Assembly (NCBI RefSeq): GCF_001570365.1
Contig: NZ_BBYK01000042.1
Location: 1-64,000, forward strand
Length of the DNA: 64,000 bases
DNA from: Microtetraspora fusca
GTDB lineage: Bacteria > Actinomycetota > Actinomycetes > Streptosporangiales > Streptosporangiaceae
Direction: 5' to 3'
Each line of letters starts with the position of its first letter. Position 1 is the stretch's first letter. Both the position numbers and the translations under genes were made by a program. The notes under the pieces were generated by a model. That model ran no database searches. It was not told where the DNA came from and saw nothing but the letters and a program-made list of their open reading frames with translations. Below are positions 1-7,186 of this stretch, in pieces.

Positions 1-16
1 TGAGCCTGCTCGTCCA

Positions 17-56
17 CAGAGAAGGGTGGTTCCCGCAGGGGAGCCGCCCTTCTCTG
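17..56. terminator. Strong hairpin, probable bidirectional terminator
   Basis: A 13-bp stem (one G-U pair) pairs positions 17-29 with 44-56 around a 14-nt loop. It lies just 3' of the minus-strand gene ending at 92 and could also end a plus-strand gene lying left of the window. No long T-run follows, which is common for actinobacterial terminators. Confidence 0.6.
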
Positions 57-91
57 CGTCCTGGGGACGTGCCGTCCCTTTCGGGGCCGTC

Positions 92-961
92 TCAGCCGAC
101 CTTCTCGGTGAGCTTGCCGCCGTCCACGTCGACCACGAGGCACTTGACCGAGGGGTCCCGCTTCCAGGAGGAGGCGTCGGGCGGATAGAGGGAGAAGCTG
201 GCGAGCCGGTCGAGCTTGGGGCTGTCCGACAGGATGCGTGCCAGCCGCTTCTCGCATTCGGACGTCGCCTTGTCGCCCGCCGCGTCCGTGCCCGGCCACG
301 AGTCGGCGGACAGGACGAACTGCGTGATCACCTCGGCGTCGTGCGGCTCGGAACACGGCGTCGCGGTGACGGTGTACGACACCTTGCCGTCGGCGATGCC
401 GTTGAGGCAGTCGCCCTCCCGCAGCTCGGCCACGTTCATGAAGCCGCGACCGGTGATCTCGCCGGAGTCGTCCCGCTTCACCGACGTCATCGCCCCGACG
501 GCCATGATGAGCGTGACGAGCAGCACCCACACGCCGGAGACCGCGAGTCCCGCGATGGCGAAGGCGCGGCCCTGCTCGCCCCGCTTCCTGATCTGCACCA
601 GCGCGATGACGCCGAGGGTGACGGCGATCGGCACGCCGCCGAGAACCCCGAAGACGAGCGACGCCACGGCCAGGCCGTTGGTCTTCGCCGAGGGAGCGCC
701 GTAGGGCGGGGGGTTCCCCGGCGGGTACGCCCCGGGGCCGTAGGGAGCGCCGGCGTAGGGAGCGCCGGCGTAGGGAGCGCCGGCGTAGGGCGGCGGGCCG
801 TACGGGCCGGGCCCGTAGCCCTGGCCTGGTCCGCCCGAGCCGGGCGCCGAAGGATAAGGGGGACCGGAACCGGGCGCCGGTGGATGAGGGGGACCGGAAC
901 CGGGCGCCGGTGGATGAGGGACGCCCGAGGCCGGGGGAGGACCCAGGGGAGATTCGTTCAC
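92..961 (-). CDS. DUF4190 / septum-formation domain membrane protein
   Basis: Predicted 289-residue membrane protein starting at GTG. Residues 1-95 are a Pro/Gly/Tyr-rich cytoplasmic tail made of short repeats (PPHPPAPGSG-like, then APYAG-like) that come from tandem DNA repeats. Two hydrophobic segments typical of DUF4190 follow (about 95-120 and 135-160). The C-terminal extracytoplasmic part has the Cys/His pattern of the septum-formation domain (LREGDC, CSEPHDAEV, and a last Cys near VKCLVV). The family is common in actinobacteria; its biochemical role is not known. The gene is monocistronic, with the hairpin at 17-56 as likely terminator. Repeat number may be hard to assemble correctly. 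Confidence 0.8.
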   Translation of the reverse strand: MNESPLGPPPASGVPHPPAPGSGPPHPPAPGSGPPYPSAPGSGGPGQGYGPGPYGPPPYAGAPYAGAPYAGAPYGPGAYPPGNPPPYGAPSAKTNGLAVASLVFGVLGGVPIAVTLGVIALVQIRKRGEQGRAFAIAGLAVSGVWVLLVTLIMAVGAMTSVKRDDSGEITGRGFMNVAELREGDCLNGIADGKVSYTVTATPCSEPHDAEVITQFVLSADSWPGTDAAGDKATSECEKRLARILSDSPKLDRLASFSLYPPDASSWKRDPSVKCLVVDVDGGKLTEKVG

Positions 962-1063
962 GCGACCCCATGGTGGCCTGCCGTCCTTATCCGCGGCAAG
1001 CGGTGAATGTCAGGCACGCGGTCAGGAAGCGCGGTCCACGGCGCCCCTGACGGCCCTCTCGGG

Positions 1064-1747
1064 TCAGAACCGGGTCGGCACGGCGGCCGCGCAGACGTCC
1101 CGCCTCCGTGCCAGCACCTCCGGCACGCGGTCGTTCAAACGCGCCCAATCGGCGATGTCCGCCGACAACAGGTCGAGCATCCGGAGGATGGACGCGTGAT
1201 CGGCAGTGAGGTGGCGCTGGTGAACGGGTTCATGATGCGCGATCCGGTTCCGGAGCTTGCGGAGGTGGTACAGGTTCACGTGGAGTGGCTTGCGCAGTCC
1301 CCGATAGCCGGGAAACACGCGATGGAGAGCGGGTCGCCAGAGCCGCTCCTCGTAGCCGTTGTGGCCGCCGAGTAGGGTGACCCAGAACCCGAACGACAGC
1401 TCCGCTATGACATGTCCAGGAACGACCCGTGAACGGCCCTGTTCGGCCAGGGACTTGGCGTCGCGGATCTTGGAGGTCGTGATGGCGTCGAAACGTGCTG
1501 ATGGGGAGTCCCACCAGTCTCGCCGCTCGTAAAGATCGGTGAGTTCGCGATCGATCGCGTTGCGAAGAGTGATCTCAAGGCAATGCAGCGGGCCGAGAAG
1601 CGCTGCCGATATTTCGATGTTCCAGGCATAGAGCCGCAGAGCGGAGGGGAGGTCGCCACGGCTGGCGTTGAGGTAGGAGGTCAGCCTCTCTGGCGAAAGC
1701 GCCACCTGGAGCGCGGTTTCGAGGGGAACGTACATTCGCCTTTCCAA
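1064..1747 (-). CDS. Abi-family (AbiD/F-like) HEPN-domain protein
   Basis: A 227-residue all-helical protein resembling the Abi_2 abortive-infection family. Two family signatures are visible: LEITLRNAIDREL near residues 58-70, and RNRIAHHEP near 167-175. The second fits the R-x4-H motif of HEPN ribonucleases (R-N-R-I-A-H). By family knowledge such proteins are thought to cleave RNA and stop cell growth after phage infection; activity here is inferred. An AAGG Shine-Dalgarno lies 3-4 nt before ATG. The gene stands alone between terminators, with no antitoxin-like partner beside it. Confidence 0.75.
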   Translation of the reverse strand: MERRMYVPLETALQVALSPERLTSYLNASRGDLPSALRLYAWNIEISAALLGPLHCLEITLRNAIDRELTDLYERRDWWDSPSARFDAITTSKIRDAKSLAEQGRSRVVPGHVIAELSFGFWVTLLGGHNGYEERLWRPALHRVFPGYRGLRKPLHVNLYHLRKLRNRIAHHEPVHQRHLTADHASILRMLDLLSADIADWARLNDRVPEVLARRRDVCAAAVPTRF

Positions 1748-1801
1748 TCTGTGATCGACGCGCTACTATTCGTTCAGGTGCCCCGGATGAGCCTCTGATT
1801 C

Positions 1802-1827
1802 AAGCTCGCCGGGGCAAGCTTTTTCTT
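1802..1827 (+). terminator. Rho-independent terminator-like hairpin on the plus strand
   Basis: AAGCT/AGCTT arms (1802-1806 and 1817-1821) extended by three further pairs around one mismatch are followed by TTTTTCTT. In plus orientation it looks like a classical terminator, yet no convincing plus-strand gene precedes it. It may end an antisense transcript across the Abi gene. Confidence 0.45.
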
Positions 1828-1881
1828 GGGGGATCCCGTCACCCCGGGTCTCGTTCTGTGATTTCGTCGCTACATAAAGTT

Positions 1882-1911
1882 AGCCCCCCGAACGTGCGTT
1901 CGGGGGGCTTT
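1882..1911 (-). terminator. Terminator of the HelR gene
   Basis: A nearly uninterrupted 12-bp GC-rich stem (AGCCCCCCGAAC with GTTCGGGGGGCT) around a GTGC tetraloop lies about 20 nt past the stop codon of the minus-strand helicase gene. T-rich sequence flanks it on both strands, so it may work both ways. Confidence 0.8.
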
Positions 1912-1930
1912 TCGGGCATCCGTATGTGGG

Positions 1931-3952
1931 CTATCCGGCCAGCTCGGCGGGGAGGTCCTTTTCGTGGACGACGGTCAGCGACGTGACGGCGCGGGTGAGG
2001 ACCACGTACAGCCGGGCCAGGCCGCGCTCCTCGGCCGCGACGATGTCGGCGGGCTCGGCGACGACGACGTGGTCGTACTCCAGACCCTTCGCGAGGGTCG
2101 CCGGGATGACGAGCAGGCGGTGGTCGCCGGTCGAATCGGGTCCGAGGACGGCGTGCTCGACGCCCGCCTCGGACAGGGCCGCCGACGTCGCGGAGACGGC
2201 GGAGTCGGCCACGATCACGCCGATGGAACCCGGCTGCGCGAGGGCCCGCTCCGCCGCGTGGACGATCTCCGCGTGCAGGTCGGACGCCCGCTGTACGGAA
2301 AGGGAGCCGGCGCCGGGGCGCAGCGAGCGCGGGACGGCGAGTTCGGGCGCGACGGAGGGGAGCAGGCGCGCGGCGTAGTCGAGCACCTCGCGCGGCACGC
2401 GGAAGCCCAGCGTCAGCTCGGTGACCTCGCCCGAGGGCTGGCCGAGGTGGTCGAGCACGTCCTTCCACGAGCGGGCGGACCAGGGGGTGGTGCCCTGGGC
2501 GATGTCGCCGAGGATGGTCGCCGAGCCGTTGCGGCAGCGCCGTCCGAGGGCGCGCAGCTGCATCGCGGACAGGTCCTGGGCCTCGTCGACCACCACGTGG
2601 CCGTGCGAGGGGGTGCGCTCGATGAGGTCGGCCAGCTCGTCGAGGAGGGCGGCGTCCGCCGCCGTCCAGCGCGCCGACTTGTGCGACCGGTACGGCTTGC
2701 GCCAGATCAGCGTCTCCTGCTCCTCCGGCGACAGGTCGGACTTGGCGGCGCGGGCGAGGAAGTCGGAGTCGGACAGCAGCCGGAACAGAACCTGCTCGGG
2801 CACGAGCTTCGGCCACACCGCGTCCATGACCTGCTTCACGGGGCGTGAGCGGGCCACGGCGTCCTGGACCCGGTCGTCGGGCGACTCGCCACGGCGCTCC
2901 ATCTGCACGAGTACGGCGTTGGCCAGCCGCTGGGCGAGGGCGGCGCGGCCGGGGCCGTACCGGGTGGTGCCGCGCAGCGAGGCGACGATCTCGCGCACCT
3001 CGTAGTCGGCGACGCGGTAACGGTTGACGCCCTTGGTGTAGAGCACGCCCTCCTCGGGCTTGGTGACGTGCAGCCAGAGGGCGCGTTTCAGCACGCCGGC
3101 CATCCGGGCGTCGCCCTTGATCGCCGCCACGATCGGGTCTTCGGGATGGCCGTGGTCGCCGAGGACGCCTGTCACGGTGGACTGGTCGACCTTCACCTCG
3201 CCCAGGGCGGGCAGCACGGAGGAGATGTAGGAGAGGAACGCGCGGTTCGGCCCGACGATCATCACGCCGGACCTGGTCAGCCGCTCGCGGTGGGTGAAGA
3301 GCAGGTAGGCCGCGCGGTGCAGGCCGACGGCGGTCTTCCCGGTGCCCGGCGCCCCCTGGACGCATACGGTCACGCCCAGGTCGGAGCGGACGATCTCGTC
3401 CTGGTCCGGCTGGATGGTGGCGACGATGTCGCGCATGGGACCGGTGCGAGGGCGCTCGATCTCCTCGGTGAGCAGCCTGCTCTGCCCCAGCTCGCGCCCG
3501 TCGAGGGGTTCGTCCTCGTACGCGGTGAGCGAGCCGCCCTGGTAGCCGAAGCGGCGGCGCAGCGCCACGCCCATCGGCTCGGCCGGGCTGGCCTGGTAGA
3601 ACGCGCGGGAGACCGGAGCGCGCCAGTCGATCACGAGAGCCCGGCTGTCGTCGTCGTGGACGTGCCTGCGGCCGACGTAGATGGTGTCGGGGAGGTCGTC
3701 GGCCGCCGAGCGGTTGAGCCGTCCGAAGAAGAGCGGGGTGTCGGGGTGGTCGGCGAGGGCGGCGACCCGCTGGTCGAGCAGCGCCTGGAGGACCTGCTGC
3801 GAGACCCAGTCGCCGGCCGCGTCGGAGGAGAGCGACGCCGCGTGGTCCCGCATATTCCGCAGCGCGGAGCGGGAGAGGGCCAGATGGGCGCGCTCGGCGG
3901 CGAGTACGTCGTCCGGCGTGGATATGTCGGGGGCGAGTTGGTGTCCGGGCAT
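1931..3952 (-). CDS. helR: HelR/HelD-type RNA polymerase recycling motor ATPase
   Basis: A 673-residue superfamily 1 helicase-like ATPase of the HelD class. Seen: an N-terminal helical region (about 1-75), the DDSRALVIDWRAP segment typical of HelD proteins (101-113), Walker A GAPGTGKT at 200-207, a DEAQD Walker B and a C-terminal VVLTRA motif. Known for the family: HelD proteins insert into RNA polymerase and free stalled or drug-bound enzyme, and the actinobacterial HelR branch gives rifamycin tolerance. The start is backed by GAGGAG about 6 nt upstream. A promoter-like pair lies at 4016-4044. I see no CTCACG/CGTGAG-type dyad resembling the rifamycin-associated element. Confidence 0.87.
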   Translation of the reverse strand: MPGHQLAPDISTPDDVLAAERAHLALSRSALRNMRDHAASLSSDAAGDWVSQQVLQALLDQRVAALADHPDTPLFFGRLNRSAADDLPDTIYVGRRHVHDDDSRALVIDWRAPVSRAFYQASPAEPMGVALRRRFGYQGGSLTAYEDEPLDGRELGQSRLLTEEIERPRTGPMRDIVATIQPDQDEIVRSDLGVTVCVQGAPGTGKTAVGLHRAAYLLFTHRERLTRSGVMIVGPNRAFLSYISSVLPALGEVKVDQSTVTGVLGDHGHPEDPIVAAIKGDARMAGVLKRALWLHVTKPEEGVLYTKGVNRYRVADYEVREIVASLRGTTRYGPGRAALAQRLANAVLVQMERRGESPDDRVQDAVARSRPVKQVMDAVWPKLVPEQVLFRLLSDSDFLARAAKSDLSPEEQETLIWRKPYRSHKSARWTAADAALLDELADLIERTPSHGHVVVDEAQDLSAMQLRALGRRCRNGSATILGDIAQGTTPWSARSWKDVLDHLGQPSGEVTELTLGFRVPREVLDYAARLLPSVAPELAVPRSLRPGAGSLSVQRASDLHAEIVHAAERALAQPGSIGVIVADSAVSATSAALSEAGVEHAVLGPDSTGDHRLLVIPATLAKGLEYDHVVVAEPADIVAAEERGLARLYVVLTRAVTSLTVVHEKDLPAELAG

Positions 3953-4015
3953 GCGAAACTCCTCGCGGGTCGGTGGTGGTTCGCCGCATGGTGACGGCGG
4001 GTAGCGAAACGCAGA

Positions 4016-4044
4016 AGTCTACCGGCGCCCGAATGGGCCCCCAA
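4016..4044 (-). promoter_or_regulatory. Candidate helR promoter
   Basis: On the minus strand, TTGGGG (4044-4039), a 17-nt spacer and TAGACT (4021-4016) match an actinobacterial vegetative promoter. Transcription would start about 55-60 nt before the ATG. Inferred from sequence only. Confidence 0.4.
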
Positions 4045-4296
4045 CCGGTTTTCCCGGCCGCCGGTCGGCCGTGTCGGCGGCTCCCGAACGCCGTTCGTGA
4101 TGATCTCCCGGTAATCGCCTCGACACAGTGCGAAATCGAATAAACCGGCATGGCATCAATGCCGAAAAAACCCCGTAAATCGCGTGTCTCGGGCTAATGA
4201 TGGGGTATGCCGCGACCGGTTGTGATGGGCACCGGCCGGCGTTGCGAGGGGGTGATGCGGTTGTCCCGAGCCGACGGTATTTCCTGGACCTAAGTC

Positions 4297-4496
4297 GTGT
4301 CTGACAAATCACGCTCTGTTGCGTGCGGCTCGGATGGCGCCTCGCCTCGTCGCCCCACCCACGAAAAGTCCTCGCAGGTTCGGACTTTCCGCGGGGCCCG
4401 GGAACGGCGGCCGGAGGCTCTGCTCCGACCTTCTCCTCCGGCTGGTGATGCATCCATCTGGATCCGCGCTCGCTACCGGCAGCATTTGTCAGACAC
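4297..4496. mobile_element. 200-bp MITE-like element with perfect 13-bp terminal inverted repeats
   Basis: GTGTCTGACAAAT (4297-4309) is repeated exactly in reverse complement at 4484-4496, bounding 200 bp with no transposase. The terminal sequence resembles what I recall of some actinobacterial IS ends. No clear target-site duplication is seen next to the ends. The interior can be read as a short GTG-initiated frame that uses the left repeat as its first codons, but nothing suggests a real protein. Confidence 0.6.
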
Positions 4497-4555
4497 TTCG
4501 TGAATCGCTACGGAGCGCGACCGGACCGGACCGACCGGGACGGGTCGTGAACGAA

Positions 4556-4612
4556 GGGGACGGCCGGGCCGTCCCCTGCCGAGGAACTCCCGGCGAGGGT
4601 CACCTCGCCGGG
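4556..4612 (-). terminator. Tandem hairpins ending the XPB-like helicase gene
   Basis: Two perfect hairpins: 4556-4564 with 4568-4576 (9 bp, GGGGACGGC arms), and 4589-4598 with 4603-4612 (10 bp, CCCGGCGAGG arms), the latter overlapping the last codons of the minus-strand gene. TTCGTTC follows the distal stem on the minus strand. Confidence 0.65.
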
Positions 4613-6264
4613 TCCCCCTCCCCCTCGGCCAGCACTTCGTCGGCGTCGATGATCTGGTACGAGTACCCCTGCTCGGCGAGGAAGCGCTGCCGGTGGGCGG
4701 CGAAGTCCTGGTCGACGGTGTCGCGGCTGACCACGGAGTAGAACCGGGCGCCCCCGCCGTCGGCCTTCGGCCGGAGCACACGGCCGAGTCGCTGCGCCTC
4801 CTCCTGCCGTGACCCGAAGGTGCCGGAGACCTGGATCGCGATGGACGCCTCGGGCAGGTCGATCGAGAAGTTCGCGACTTTCGAGACGACCAGCACCTGG
4901 ATCTCCTTGTCGCGGAACGCCTGGAACAGGCGCTCCCGCTCGCGCACCCGCGTCTCTCCCTTGATCACCGGCGCGTCCAGATGCTCGCCCAGCTCGTCGA
5001 GCTGGTCGATGTACTGCCCGATGACGAGGACCTGCTCGCCCGCGTGCCGCCGTACGAGGGCCTCGGCGACGCGGTTCTTGGACGGGGTCGTGGCGCAGAA
5101 GCGGTAGCGCTCCTCGGCCTCCGACATGGCGTAGGCCAGCCGCTCCTCGTCGCCGAGCGTGACTCGGACCTCGACGCAGTCGGCCGGGGCGATCCAGCCC
5201 TGGTTCTCCATCTCCTTCCAGGGCGCGTCGTAGCGCTTCGGGCCGATGAGCGAGAACACGTCGCCCTCGCGGCCGTCCTCGCGGACCAGCGTGGCGGTGA
5301 GCCCGATCCTGCGGCGGGCCTGCAGGTCGGCGGTCATCCGGAAGATCGGCGCGGGCAGCAGGTGGACCTCGTCGTAGACCACGAGCCCCCAGTCGCGGGC
5401 GTCGAACAGCTCCAGGTGCCGGTAGACGCCCTGGCGTTTGGTCGTCATGACCTGGTACGTCGCGATGGTGACCGGCCGGATCTCCTTCTTGGTGCCGGTG
5501 TACTCACCGATCTCGTCGGCGGTCAGCGACGTCCGCTTGATCAGCTCCTGCTTCCACTGGTGCGCGGAGACCGTGTTGGTGACCAGGATGAGCGTGGTCG
5601 CCTGCGCGTGCGCCATCGCCGCCGCGCCGACGATCGTCTTGCCCGCGCCACAGGGCAGCACGACGACGCCGGAGCCGCCGTGCCAGAAGGCGTCCGCCGC
5701 CTCCTTCTGGTACGGCCGGAGCGTCCAGCCGTCCTCGGCGAGCGCGATGGCGTGGTGCTCGCCGTCGACGTAGCCGGCCAGGTCGTCGGCGGGCCAGCCC
5801 AGCTTGAGCAGCACCTGCTTGATGTTGCCGCGCTCGGAAGGGTGCACCATGACGGTCTCGGCGTCGATCCGCTCGCCCACCAGGGGCTGGATCTTCTTGG
5901 AGCGCAGCACCTCTTCGAGCACCGCCCGGTCGGTGCTGGTCAGCACGAGCCCGTGGGTGGGGTGCTTCTCCAGCCGCAGCCGCCCGTAGCGGGCCATCGT
6001 CTCGACCACGTCCACCAGGAGCGCGTGCGGGACCGGATAGCGGCTGAACCCGATCAGCGTGTCCACGACCTGCTCGGCGTCGTGCCCGGCCGCGCGCGCG
6101 TTCCACAGCGCGAGCGGGGTCACCCGGTAGGTGTGAACATGCTCGGGGGCGCGCTCCAGCTCGGCGAAGGGCGCGATCGCCTTGCGGCACTCGTCCGCCC
6201 GCTCGTGGTCGACCTCGAGCAGCAGCGTCTTGTCCGACTGAACGATCAGCGGTCCGTCATTCAA
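4600..6264 (-). CDS. XPB/ERCC3-type DNA repair helicase
   Basis: Superfamily 2 DNA helicase of the bacterial XPB family, about 554 residues. An N-terminal helicase-associated region (about 1-175) precedes the motor: LPCGAGKT Walker A (about 203-210), DEVH box (298-301), GLTATLVREDG motif III, and a C-terminal lobe ending in the SRQEEAQRLGRVLRPK motif VI. XPB enzymes unwind DNA with 3'-5' polarity in repair. I chose TTG at 6264 because AAGGGAG lies 6 nt upstream; the longer TTG frame starting at 6297 has no ribosome-binding site. The nearby gene at 7187-9616 encodes a protein of the helicase-associated family often found next to bacterial XPB. Confidence 0.88.
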   Translation of the reverse strand: MNDGPLIVQSDKTLLLEVDHERADECRKAIAPFAELERAPEHVHTYRVTPLALWNARAAGHDAEQVVDTLIGFSRYPVPHALLVDVVETMARYGRLRLEKHPTHGLVLTSTDRAVLEEVLRSKKIQPLVGERIDAETVMVHPSERGNIKQVLLKLGWPADDLAGYVDGEHHAIALAEDGWTLRPYQKEAADAFWHGGSGVVVLPCGAGKTIVGAAAMAHAQATTLILVTNTVSAHQWKQELIKRTSLTADEIGEYTGTKKEIRPVTIATYQVMTTKRQGVYRHLELFDARDWGLVVYDEVHLLPAPIFRMTADLQARRRIGLTATLVREDGREGDVFSLIGPKRYDAPWKEMENQGWIAPADCVEVRVTLGDEERLAYAMSEAEERYRFCATTPSKNRVAEALVRRHAGEQVLVIGQYIDQLDELGEHLDAPVIKGETRVRERERLFQAFRDKEIQVLVVSKVANFSIDLPEASIAIQVSGTFGSRQEEAQRLGRVLRPKADGGGARFYSVVSRDTVDQDFAAHRQRFLAEQGYSYQIIDADEVLAEGEGDPAR

Positions 6265-6353
6265 TGCCTGCTCCCTTGTACGGCTACCGCCTATCAAACA
6301 AGGGATCGAGCGGAATCACTCCCAGGTTGGCCCAATCGGCCGTCGGCTGGGTC

Positions 6354-6462
6354 GTGTCCACGAACCTTGGCCGGGTCGGTCACTTCGCCGGAGAGAACCC
6401 GCGGTCCTCGCTCCCTTCCGCTCCGCTCCCTCGATCCCGCGCGAACGTTCGCGAACAGCGCA
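6354..6462. repeat. Dispersed intergenic repeat, copy A
   Basis: Starts GTGTCCACGAACCTTGGCC and ends near GCGAACAGCGCA. It matches 21841-21972 across both ends; copy B has about 26 bp more in the middle (a GCGAAGCCCGC hairpin). Both copies are non-coding and lie just beyond the 3' end of a minus-strand gene. Confidence 0.8.
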
Positions 6463-6484
6463 TCAGGAAGTGCCGGTCACGGCA

Positions 6485-6988
6485 CTAGTCGAGGTAGCCG
6501 TTCACGCCGGCCCAGATGAGCACGCCGAACCCGATGACGAGCAGGACGACGTTGATGCCGATGGAGATCCACGTCCACTTCAGCAGGCGCCGCGACGCGT
6601 CCGGCTCGGTGTCGACCTTGCTGAGCGCGACGCCGGCCAGGATGGCGCCCGCGATGCCGCCGAGCGAGACGTAGCAGCTCAGGGCCAGCACGAGGCTGAT
6701 GACGAGGGCCACGATCGCGTGGGTGCGCGGGCCCTCCTGCCGGGGCGGGTACCCGTAGGGCTGCTGCCCGTAAGGGGACCCGTACGGCCCGCCGTAGCCC
6801 TGCTGCCCGTACCCCTGTTGTCCGTAGCCCTGCTGTCCGTACCCCGGCTGCCCGTACGGCTGCTGCCCGTAGGGCCCCTGGCCGTACGGGGAGCCGTACT
6901 GCTGGCCGAACTGGGGATCGGTACCGTACGGGTTCTGCGGGCTCTGCCACTCCTGGGGGTTCTGGCCCGGCTGGTCTGGGGTCGTCAC
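6485..6988 (-). CDS. DUF4190 membrane protein with Tyr-Gly-Gln repeats
   Basis: A 167-residue protein from GTG at 6988, chosen because AAGGA lies about 9 nt upstream; upstream in-frame codons look non-coding. Residues 1-85 are low complexity with repeated GYGQQ and YGQQP units, likely cytoplasmic and disordered. The C-terminal half has two hydrophobic segments flanking a short linker, the DUF4190 pattern. It resembles the gene at 92-961 but lacks the extracytoplasmic septum-formation domain. Function unknown. Confidence 0.8.
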   Translation of the reverse strand: MTTPDQPGQNPQEWQSPQNPYGTDPQFGQQYGSPYGQGPYGQQPYGQPGYGQQGYGQQGYGQQGYGGPYGSPYGQQPYGYPPRQEGPRTHAIVALVISLVLALSCYVSLGGIAGAILAGVALSKVDTEPDASRRLLKWTWISIGINVVLLVIGFGVLIWAGVNGYLD

Positions 6989-7186
6989 CGTCGGTCGATC
7001 CTTCGTCGCGTCTCGGTCCAGATTCTCGAGGTCCAGAAATATCACGGTATGGCGCTCCCCGTTCCGGTGCTGAGGACGGCATCGAAACGGGGAGCGCGAC
7101 GACCACGCGGGACCGGTCGCCAATCCGGACCCACCCGGTCAGCCGGATCATCGCCAATCGGGCATCCGACGGCAACGGATTTACCG

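Larger units (their letters stand above)
3953..4599. other. Intergenic region with promoter, MITE-like element and terminators
   Basis: This 647-bp gap holds, left to right, the helR promoter candidate (4016-4044), an AT-richer stretch with a small hairpin (CGGCAT/ATGCCG at 4146-4164), the 200-bp MITE-like element (4297-4496) and the hairpins that end the XPB gene. No conserved coding region was recognised. Confidence 0.6.

Noticed and set aside
1583-1798. 71-codon plus-strand frame antisense to the Abi gene
   Set aside because: No ribosome-binding site or known similarity; only the hairpin after it is noteworthy.
1839-4151. Long minus-strand frame overlapping helR
   Set aside because: Its product is Arg/Pro-rich and spans the terminator; the HelR frame has all the helicase motifs.
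4297-4503. 68-codon frame inside the MITE-like element
   Set aside because: Its first codons are the terminal repeat itself, and composition does not suggest a protein.
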